From assembly GCF_040253615.1 (NCBI RefSeq), contig NZ_JBEJGY010000004.1, positions 1,674,001 through 1,738,000 on the forward strand: DNA of 64,000 nt, written 5' to 3'. Source of the DNA: Streptomyces sp. Edi4. Its GTDB lineage: Bacteria > Actinomycetota > Actinomycetes > Streptomycetales > Streptomycetaceae. The notes under the pieces were generated by a model. It saw nothing but the letters and a program-made list of their open reading frames with translations. It was not told where the DNA came from and did no database searches. Both the position numbers and the translations under genes were made by a program. Numbering within the stretch: the first letter of the stretch is position 1; each line of letters begins with the position of its first letter. Positions 50,217-57,693 of the stretch are shown piece by piece.

Positions 50217-51167
50217 TCACTCGACGCTGGGTGTTTCGCGGCGCTCGGCGTTGGCGCCGTTCCCGCCGTTGCCGGTGTTGAAGCCCGGCATGCCGCCGCC
50301 GAGGTTGCCGAAGGCGCCGGAGAGGCCCTTGAGGGCGTCGCCGATCTCGCTGGGCACGATCCAGAGCTTGTTGGCGTCGCCCTCGGCGATCTTCGGGAGC
50401 ATCTGGAGGTACTGGTAGGAGAGCAGCTTCTGGTCGGGGTCGCCCGCGTGGATCGCCTCGAAGACCGTGCGGACGGCCTGGGCCTCGCCCTCGGCGCGCA
50501 GGGCCGCCGCCTTGGCCTCACCTTCGGCGCGCAGGATCGCGGACTGCTTCTCACCCTCGGCGCGCAGGATCTCCGACTGCCGTACACCTTCGGCCTGGAG
50601 GATCGCGGCGCGCTTGTCACGGTCGGCGCGCATCTGCTTCTCCATCGAGTCCTGGATGGAGGTGGGCGGCTCGATCGCCTTGAGCTCGACGCGGTTGACG
50701 CGGATGCCCCACTTGCCGGTCGCTTCGTCGAGGACGCCGCGCAGGGCCGCGTTGATCTCCTCGCGGGAGGTCAGGGTCCGCTCCAGGTCCATGCCGCCGA
50801 TGATGTTGCGGAGCGTGGTGACGGTGAGCTGTTCGATCGCCTGGATGTAGCTGGCGACTTCGTAGGTGGCGGCCCGGGCGTCGGTCACCTGGTAGTAGAT
50901 GACGGTGTCGATGTTGACCACCAGGTTGTCCTGGGTGATCACCGGCTGGGGCGGGAAGGGCACGACCTGTTCGCGCAGGTCGATGCGGTTGCGGATCGAG
51001 TCGATGAACGGGACGACGATGTTCAGGCCCGCGTTCAGCGTCCGGGTGTAGCGGCCGAAGCGCTCCACGATGGCGGCGCTGGCCTGTGGGATGACCTGGA
51101 TGGTCTTGATCAGGGCGATGAAGACCAGCACCACCAGGATGATCAGGACGATGATGATCGGTTGCAT
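50217..51167 (-). CDS. SPFH-domain membrane protein (stomatin/slipin-like)
   Basis: This 316-residue protein has one N-terminal membrane helix (IIIVLIILVVLVFIALI) followed by an SPFH domain (VERFGRYTRTLNAGLNIVVP). A coiled-coil stretch has repeated RAEGE units (ILRAEGEKQSAILRAEGEAK). The tail is Gly/Asn-rich and ends ERRETPSVE. Slipins organise membrane microdomains and are paired with NfeD proteins; the upstream gene is NfeD-like. The ATG has a poor ribosome binding site; an earlier start 15 codons upstream is less likely. Confidence 0.9.
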   Translation of the reverse strand: MQPIIIVLIILVVLVFIALIKTIQVIPQASAAIVERFGRYTRTLNAGLNIVVPFIDSIRNRIDLREQVVPFPPQPVITQDNLVVNIDTVIYYQVTDARAATYEVASYIQAIEQLTVTTLRNIIGGMDLERTLTSREEINAALRGVLDEATGKWGIRVNRVELKAIEPPTSIQDSMEKQMRADRDKRAAILQAEGVRQSEILRAEGEKQSAILRAEGEAKAAALRAEGEAQAVRTVFEAIHAGDPDQKLLSYQYLQMLPKIAEGDANKLWIVPSEIGDALKGLSGAFGNLGGGMPGFNTGNGGNGANAERRETPSVE

Positions 51168-51246
51168 CGCGTACCCCGTGCCCTTCTTGCTCTCGGATGG
51201 CCCTGGAAACATTGGGAGTTGCCGGGCCCGATGATCCTGGCATGGT

Positions 51247-51675
51247 TCACATGACGATGGCAGTGGCTCCGTCGATCTCGACCACGTCGACCTGCCGGCC
51301 GGCCTCGAACACCTCGTCGGGGCCCAGTGCGCGGGCCGACCAGACCTCCCCCGCGAGTTTGATCCGGCCGCCCTCGGCGTCCACCCGTTCCAGGACGAGG
51401 GCCTGCCGGCCCTTCAACGCGTCGGTGCCGGTGGCCAGTTGGGGCCGTTCGTCGCGGTGGCGGGCGGCGATGGGGCGTACGACGGCGATGAGCGCGACCG
51501 AGACGGCCACGAAGAGCAGCACCTGCGCGACGCCGCCGAGACCGAGGGCCGCGCCGATGGCGGCGGCGATCGCCCCGGCCGCCATCATGCCGAATTCGGG
51601 CATGGCGGTCAGGACCAGGGGGATGCCCAGACCCGCCGCGGCCACCAGCCACCAGACCCATGCCTCGATGTCCAC
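51247..51675 (-). CDS. NfeD-like protein
   Basis: This 142-residue protein has an N-terminal membrane part of about three helices (WVWWLVAAAGLGIPLVLTA; MMAAGAIAAAIGAALGLG; LLFVAVSVALIAVV) and a C-terminal OB-fold domain (ALKGRQALVLERVDAEGGRI). It lacks the serine protease domain of long NfeD proteins. The GTG has little ribosome binding site. It precedes the SPFH gene by 79 bases in the same direction, the usual nfeD-slipin pair. Confidence 0.9.
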   Translation of the reverse strand: MDIEAWVWWLVAAAGLGIPLVLTAMPEFGMMAAGAIAAAIGAALGLGGVAQVLLFVAVSVALIAVVRPIAARHRDERPQLATGTDALKGRQALVLERVDAEGGRIKLAGEVWSARALGPDEVFEAGRQVDVVEIDGATAIVM

Positions 51676-51721
51676 CAGGTCATGGTAGGTGGGCGCGCCC
51701 CCTCACCGACAGTGCGCCCGG

Positions 51722-52513
<792 letters not shown>

Positions 52514-52662
52514 GAGCGCGTTGTCTCCCCATGCCATCGTCTTGTGTTCGCGAGTGCGGTGCGGGGCGCGCCGGTGGGCGCGGTCCCCAGGGAAAACCTA
52601 CGCCACTGGGGAAGTGATCCTGCCTCTAGGTCCGGTCGTGCGGTTTCTCTAGGCTTGTGGTC

Positions 52663-53448
52663 ATGTTCTCGGAACCACGTTCAGGTCGGCTGGCCGCTTG
52701 GGGAAATGCCCTGTTGGCCGGAAATGTCTCGCCGGACGACGCGGCGCTCGCCATCGTCGGGGACGACGCGGTGCACCGCGTCGAGGGGCTGCCCGGCGAG
52801 TCCGCTCCCGTGGGGCTCACGCTGGCGCTCGGGCGGCTGCGTGCGCTCGGGGTCAGCGGCTGGCGGGTCGCGCTGCCGGTGGCGGGGCATCCGCTGGGGC
52901 TGAGCGGCCCCCCGGAGTTCAATGCCCGGGCGCTCGCGGCCGAGGAGGCGGTGGTGGGGTTCGGGGCTCCCTATGGTCTGGTCCCCGAGGTGTACGAGGC
53001 CGGGCCCGCCGGGGACGTGCACACGGAGGTCGTCTGGCACTGCCTCGCGGTGCGCGCGGCGCCGCCCGCGGACGTGCCCTCGCTCGGGGAGGCGGAGCGG
53101 GAGCTGGCGGAGGCGCTGCGGGAGGCGACGTTGACGCTGACGCGGCTCGACGTCGCGGGGTCGGGTCCTGCGGCCTCGGCGGCGATCGACGCGTACCGGG
53201 CGCGGGCCGAGGGGCCCGACGAGGACGTTCTCGCGCCCGGGTATCCGCCGCGCGCGGTGCGGGTCCTTGAGCTGGCCCGGCGGGTCGGTCTGCTGGTCGC
53301 GCTCGCGTACGAGAACGGGCACGGGGGTGCGGTGAGCGCGTCGGAGATCGCCGCGCGGGGGGAGGCGCTGCGGCCGGTGGAGCGGGTGGCCCGGCGGGCG
53401 CGGGTCGCGGCGTACAACGCGTACGTCGAAGAACGCCACCGGGGCTGA
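52663..53448 (+). CDS. Conserved-looking protein of unknown function
   Basis: This 261-residue soluble protein from ATG opens MFSEPRSGRLAAWGNALLAG. There is no signal peptide or membrane segment. Ordered parts include VGLTLALGRLRALGVSGWRV, PYGLVPEVYEA and a helical C-terminus (RARVAAYNAYVEERHRG). I recall similar proteins beside the adjacent ABC ATPase in other Streptomyces, but no domain or function is known to me. It is divergent from that ATPase and followed by repeat cluster D. Confidence 0.75.
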   Translation: MFSEPRSGRLAAWGNALLAGNVSPDDAALAIVGDDAVHRVEGLPGESAPVGLTLALGRLRALGVSGWRVALPVAGHPLGLSGPPEFNARALAAEEAVVGFGAPYGLVPEVYEAGPAGDVHTEVVWHCLAVRAAPPADVPSLGEAERELAEALREATLTLTRLDVAGSGPAASAAIDAYRARAEGPDEDVLAPGYPPRAVRVLELARRVGLLVALAYENGHGGAVSASEIAARGEALRPVERVARRARVAAYNAYVEERHRG

Positions 53449-54071
53449 CCCCCAACGCCCGTCCTCAATCTCCCCCAAGGCCTTAAAGGCCAGGGGGGAC
53501 CCCCATGACGGGCTGAGTTTGCCGGTGCGGGCCAGCGCCTGCCCCACCCAGGGGCGCGGGGAACTGCGCGAGAAGCGACCACGACCCGCAGCCGGGGTCC
53601 CTGGGGCTCCGCCCCGGACCCCGTGTCACGCCTGAAGGGCGCTCGTCCTCAAACGCCGGACAGGCTGGGGATGCCTGTGCTGGCCAGGGCCGAGTGGTCA
53701 GGGGCGCGGGGAACTGCGCGAGGAGCGACCACAACCCGCAAGCCAGGGCTCCTGGGGCTCCGCCCCGGACCCCGTGTCACGCCTGAAGGGCGCTCGTCCT
53801 CAAACGCCGGACAGGCTGAAGATGCCCGTACGGGCCAGCGCCGAGCAGCTGGGGGCGCGGGGAACTGCGACCAGCCACCCACGACCCGCAGCGAGGGCCC
53901 CTGGGGCTCCGCCCCGGACCCCGTGTCGCGAAACGCCGGACGGGCTGAGGGTGCCGGTGCGGGCCCCCACCGACGCCGCCAGGGGCGCGGGGAACTGCGC
54001 GAGGAGCGGCCACGGCCCGCACCGCCCGAGGCCCCCGGGGTGGGGCCGGGGGCCGGGGCGGGCGACGGGGG
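53449..54071. repeat. Intergenic repeat cluster D
   Basis: Four units of the intergenic repeat family run in the same direction as cluster A (GGGGCGCGGGGAACTGCG near 53552, 53702, 53852 and 53982), with CCTGGGGCTCCGCCCCGG hairpins between. Spacing is about 130-150 bases. A CCCCCAAGGCCTTAAAGGCC palindrome lies at the left end (about 53470-53492), and the same type of element occurs near 27145. No gene is supported; open frames repeat only because the DNA does. Confidence 0.8.
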
Positions 54072-54314
54072 TCAGAAGTTGGCGCTCTGGTTGCCGAAGA
54101 CCGGGTTCAGGAGACCAACCACGTTGACCGTGTTACCGGTGGCGTTCACCGGTACATGCACCGGCACCTGGACCAGGTTGCCGGAGACGACGCCCGGGGA
54201 GCGCTCGGTCTTGCCCTCGGCCTGGGCCCCGCCGTGGGCGGAGGCGGCGCCGGTCGCCGCGGCGAGGGCGCCGCCGGCGAGCACGGTGACGGCGAGAGCC
54301 TTGTTGAACTTCAT
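54072..54314 (-). CDS. chpE: Short chaplin, cysteine-free (ChpE type)
   Basis: This is an 80-residue secreted protein. An N-terminal signal peptide (MKFNKALAVTVLAGGALAAA) is cleaved near ASAHG. The mature part has one chaplin domain (SGNLVQVPVHVPVNATGNTV then NVVGLLNPVFG). Chaplins form amyloid-like surface films on aerial hyphae. Unlike most chaplins it has no Cys pair, which is the mark of ChpE, and gene position agrees with my memory of SCO1800. AGGAGG lies nine bases before the ATG. Confidence 0.92.
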   Translation of the reverse strand: MKFNKALAVTVLAGGALAAATGAASAHGGAQAEGKTERSPGVVSGNLVQVPVHVPVNATGNTVNVVGLLNPVFGNQSANF

Positions 54315-54485
54315 GGTGTGGATCCTCCTGGTCGTCGCCGCGACCAACCGCCGCGGCATGCCATGGAGAACGCCCGCCGCCCGCGAGGGATGCGCCATGC
54401 GGGTGACATTTACACGACGGTATGAATCTCGCACCGGATCCTGACGTTCCGCTTCCTCCCCCGTGAACATCCCGTACAGGCCCAA

Positions 54486-55130
54486 TCAGCCGGCCGCACC
54501 GTGCCGTACCGCCCACAGCGCGGCCTGGGTGCGGTCCGCGAGGTCCAGCTTCATCAGGATGTTCGAGACGTGCGTCTTGACGGTCTTCTCGGACAGCACG
54601 AGATGGCGCGCGATCTCGCGGTTGGAGCGGCCGTCGGCGATCAGCGCCAGCACCTCCTTCTCCCGCTCGGTCAGCGTCGTGCCGCGCCCGGTGCCGCCGC
54701 TCGCGTCGTCCTGGCTGAGCAGCGCGCCCGCGACCTCGGGCTGGAGCAGCACGTGCCCGGCGTGCACCGAGCGGATCGCTCCGGCCAGCGCGTCCGGATC
54801 GACGTCCTTGTATACGTACCCACACGCACCCGCGCGCAGGGCGGGAACCACGGTGCGCTGCTCGGTGAAGCTGGTGACGATGAGGACCCGGGCCGGGTTG
54901 GCGAGTTCGCGCAGCTTGCGCAGCGCCTCGATGCCGTCCATGCCCGGCATCTTCACGTCCATCAGGACGACGTCCGGCCTCAGCTGCTCGGCGCGGGCCA
55001 CGCCCTCGGCGCCGTCGGACGCCTCGCCCACCACTTCTATGTCGTCCTGCACTTCGAGGAACGTACGCAGGCCCCGGCGGACCACCTGATGGTCGTCCAC
55101 GATCAGGACCCTGATCACCTTGTCAGCCAC
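54486..55130 (-). CDS. Two-component response regulator (NarL/LuxR family)
   Basis: This 214-residue regulator has an N-terminal receiver with VLIVDDH (Asp12-Asp13), the phosphoacceptor Asp58 in VLMDVKMPGMDG, Thr87 and Lys109. The LuxR-type helix-turn-helix spans about 150-205 (LTEREKEVLALIADGRSNRE, then IARHLVLSEKTVKTHV). The GTG start overlaps the kinase gene by eight bases. Expression is coupled to the sensor kinase upstream. The regulated genes are unknown; the chaplin gene next door is a candidate. Confidence 0.93.
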   Translation of the reverse strand: MADKVIRVLIVDDHQVVRRGLRTFLEVQDDIEVVGEASDGAEGVARAEQLRPDVVLMDVKMPGMDGIEALRKLRELANPARVLIVTSFTEQRTVVPALRAGACGYVYKDVDPDALAGAIRSVHAGHVLLQPEVAGALLSQDDASGGTGRGTTLTEREKEVLALIADGRSNREIARHLVLSEKTVKTHVSNILMKLDLADRTQAALWAVRHGAAG

Positions 55131-56325
55131 CGGGGACCTCCATCTCGATCGTGGCGCCCGCGCCGGGAGCCGAACGCACGGTGAGCCTGCCGCCGACACC
55201 GCCGGCCCGGTGCCGCATGGAGACGAGCCCGAGGTGGCGCCCGGCGCGGCGGACCCGGCTGGGCTCGAAGCCCCGGCCGTTGTCGGTGACCCGCAGGACG
55301 GCGCCCGCCCCCTTGCGCTCCAGGACGACATCGACCCGGCCCGCGCCCGAGTGGCGCAGCGCGTTGTGCAGAGCCTCCTGGGCGACCCGCAGCAGCGCCT
55401 CCTCCTGGGAGGGCGGCAGGGCGCGCACCCCGAGGTTGTCGAAGGTGACGCGGGCCGCGTGCGCGCGGTCGAGGACCTGGATCTGGGTGCGCAGGGTGTG
55501 CACCAGGCCGTCTTCCTCCAGGGCGGCCGGCCTCAACTCCACCACGGCGGCGCGCAGTTCGTCGGCGGCCTCGGCCGCGAGCGCGGTGACCTGCTGGAGC
55601 TCGCCCTTGGCGCGGGCCGGGTCGCGGTCGACCAGTGCGGCGGCCGCCTGGGCGGTGAGGCGCAGCGAGAAGAGTTTCTGGCTGACCGCGTCGTGCAGCT
55701 CGTGGGCGAGCCGGGAGCGCTCCTCGGCGATGGTCAGCTCGCGGCTGCGCTCGTACAGGCGGGCATTGGTGAGGGCGATCGCGGCGTGCTGGGCGAGCAG
55801 GCGCAGCAGTTCCTCGTCCCGTTCGGTGAAGCCGCAGCCGCTCTCCGGGTCGCGGCCGCCCTCGGGGTCGCGGCCCCGCTTGTTGGCGAGGAAGAGGGCG
55901 CCCAGCGTCTCCTCACCGTCGCGGATCGGCATGCCGAGGAAGTCGGACATGTCGGGGTGGGCGGCGGGCCAGCCCTCGAAGCGCGGGTCCTCGCGGACAT
56001 CCGCCAGGCGCTCGGCTTTCTCTTCGTGGAGCATCGCGGCCAGGATGCCGTGCTGGCGCGGCAGCGGCCCGATCGCGCGCCACTGCTCGTCGCTGACGCC
56101 GTCCACCACGAACTGCGCGAAGCCGCCGTGGTCGTCGGGGACGCCGAGCGCCGCGTACCGCGCGTCGAGCAGTTCACGGGCGGAGGCGGTGATCGTCTTG
56201 AGGACGTCCCTGACTTCCAGGTGCCGGCTCATGGCGAGCAGGGCGGTGCTCACGGCGGCGAGTCCCGCGCTGGGCGACGGGCTCTGCCCTGGTCCGGCGG
56301 GGTGCGCGGGGCGGGGACTGCTCAT
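55123..56325 (-). CDS. GAF-domain sensor histidine kinase
   Basis: This is a 400-residue soluble kinase with no membrane segments. A GAF domain (about 30-185) precedes a HisKA_3 dimerisation domain with the phosphoacceptor His211 (LAHELHDAVSQ) and an HATPase domain (NALRHSGAGRVDVVL; VTDNGRGF). Cytosolic GAF suggests a small-molecule or redox signal. It is upstream of, and overlaps, the response regulator gene by eight bases. The ATG start has a weak ribosome binding site; frames further upstream are low complexity. Confidence 0.93.
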   Translation of the reverse strand: MSSPRPAHPAGPGQSPSPSAGLAAVSTALLAMSRHLEVRDVLKTITASARELLDARYAALGVPDDHGGFAQFVVDGVSDEQWRAIGPLPRQHGILAAMLHEEKAERLADVREDPRFEGWPAAHPDMSDFLGMPIRDGEETLGALFLANKRGRDPEGGRDPESGCGFTERDEELLRLLAQHAAIALTNARLYERSRELTIAEERSRLAHELHDAVSQKLFSLRLTAQAAAALVDRDPARAKGELQQVTALAAEAADELRAAVVELRPAALEEDGLVHTLRTQIQVLDRAHAARVTFDNLGVRALPPSQEEALLRVAQEALHNALRHSGAGRVDVVLERKGAGAVLRVTDNGRGFEPSRVRRAGRHLGLVSMRHRAGGVGGRLTVRSAPGAGATIEMEVPGG

Positions 56326-56926
56326 GTGGTCACCGTACCGGCGGGGTATGACAGCGCACCTCGGTCCCTGGACGGCCGTGGCTGGGCCGCGCGACCTAGG
56401 CCGAAGGGCCCTGCGGGGCGGGTCCCGGCGACCCGACGCGGTAGCGGTGCGGCGGGGCGGCTCGGGACGGTCCATGCCGGTGACGGCGGCTCCGACGTCC
56501 GGCGGCCGCTCGTCGCCCGGTCGAGACCGGGCGACGAGGGGACGTCCACGACCCGGCGCCGGGCGGGCTCTGCCCGGGGTACGAGTTCGGCGGCGTCCCT
56601 CCCGTCCTCGCGGATGACAACCCTCACGCTACGCATTGCTTCAGCAACTTTTCGTGATTCCGTTTGCCCTCCGATGTGAGCCCGCACATAGGACGCACAT
56701 CACTTACGAAGCCGTTTAGTGGACAAATAAAGGTGGTGTGAGCCGCGTACGCGCGGGTATGAGGCAGCTTTCGCGGTGCCCTGATCCACTACCCGGCTTC
56801 GTAAGTGGCACCTTTGCCTCCAGTTTTTGCGGCCGCTAACAATGGCTCCCGTCGCACAGCGCTGCGGCCCAACCGCCGCGGCGCTTCATCGCGCCGTCCC
56901 CGCCATTCGGAAGAGGTCCCACCACC
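56326..56926. other. Divergent region between the kinase and transglycosylase genes
   Basis: 601 bases with no convincing gene. A 121-residue minus-strand frame (56322-56687) is Arg/Pro-rich and overlaps the kinase start region; I consider it doubtful. The right half has the large inverted repeat at 56701-56807. An AT-richer stretch (about 56625-56665) and GACAAATAAAGG near 56722-56733 could hold promoter elements. GGAAGAGG lies about 11 bases before the transglycosylase ATG. Confidence 0.5.
56701..56807. promoter_or_regulatory. Large imperfect inverted repeat upstream of a cell-wall hydrolase
   Basis: CACTTACGAAGCCG (56701-56714) and CGGCTTCGTAAGTG (56794-56807) are exact complements. Inside them TAGTGGA (56717-56723) pairs with TCCACTA (56785-56791) after a 2-base mismatch on each side, so the arms total 21 pairs around a 61-base inner region. 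A TTTTTG run follows about 15 bases later. This could be a structured leader RNA, an attenuator, or a DNA dyad for a regulator, 119 bases before the transglycosylase start. It does not look like the ydaO (c-di-AMP) riboswitch. Confidence 0.6.
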
Positions 56927-57598
56927 ATGCCCGAGTCCAGCAACCTTGGTCATAGTCGTCTCAACCAGACGCACAAGATCTCGATTGCCGGTGTAGCCGC
57001 CCTCGGCGCCGCCGCTCTCGCCCTCTCGGTCTTCCCCGGGACGGGTCAGTCGAGCGACGCCGCAGCTGCCGAGCCCGCCGCCTTCATGGCGACCGTCGCC
57101 AGCACCAAGACGGTCTCGGAGAGCATCTCCAAGCAGCAGGTGACCGCGGACAAGCAGGCCAAGGCCGACGAGGCCGCCAAGGCCAAGGCCGCTGCCAAGG
57201 CCAAGGCCGACGCCGAGGCGAAGAAGCGTGACGAGGCCGCCGCGGCCAGCCGCTCCGCCGCCCGCAAGCCGGTCTACGCCAACAACCTCGACGGCTGGAT
57301 CCGCCAGTCCCTCGACATCATGAAGAGCAAGGGCATCCCCGGCACCTACGAGGGACTGCACCGCAACATCATGCGCGAGTCGACCGGCAACCCGATGGCC
57401 ATCAACGGCTGGGACATCAACGCCATCAACGGCGTCCCGTCCAAGGGGCTGCTCCAGGTCATCCAGCCGACCTTCAACGCCTACCACGTGCCCGGCACGT
57501 CGTGGAACATCTACGACCCGGTCGCCAACATCACCGCGGCCGCCAACTACGCGGCCGACAAGTACGGCTCGATGGACAACGTGAACAGCGCCTACTGA
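56927..57598 (+). CDS. Secreted lytic transglycosylase (SLT-type)
   Basis: This is a 223-residue exported cell-wall hydrolase. The hydrophobic signal segment is near residues 18-37 (ISIAGVAALGAAALALSVF), with a long N-region. An Ala/Lys/Glu-rich linker (65-110, likely helical) precedes the catalytic domain, which starts near residue 118. Catalytic Glu151 lies in IMRESTGNP, and GLLQVIQPTFNAYH is the conserved lysozyme-like motif. It would cleave peptidoglycan glycan strands. Preceded by the inverted repeat and followed by a strong hairpin. Confidence 0.9.
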   Translation: MPESSNLGHSRLNQTHKISIAGVAALGAAALALSVFPGTGQSSDAAAAEPAAFMATVASTKTVSESISKQQVTADKQAKADEAAKAKAAAKAKADAEAKKRDEAAAASRSAARKPVYANNLDGWIRQSLDIMKSKGIPGTYEGLHRNIMRESTGNPMAINGWDINAINGVPSKGLLQVIQPTFNAYHVPGTSWNIYDPVANITAAANYAADKYGSMDNVNSAY

Positions 57599-57621
57599 GT
57601 GACGCAGGACGGCACACGCGA

Positions 57622-57663
57622 CGCCGAAGGGCGGCACCCCGTGCGGGGTGCCGCCCTTCGGCG
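57622..57663. terminator. Bidirectional terminator hairpin
   Basis: CGCCGAAGGGCGGCACCCC (57622-57640) pairs with its exact complement (57645-57663) around GTGC. It separates the convergent transglycosylase and FHA-ABC genes. Confidence 0.85.
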
Positions 57664-57693
57664 TGCGGGCTGATCGTGCCCAGGGCGCTGCCG

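Noticed and set aside
56322..56687. 121-residue minus-strand frame upstream of the kinase
   Set aside because: Arg/Pro-rich and overlaps the kinase start; no ribosome binding site or domain.
56701..56807. ydaO-type c-di-AMP riboswitch
   Set aside because: The sequence motifs of that class are not seen; only a long-range stem is supported.
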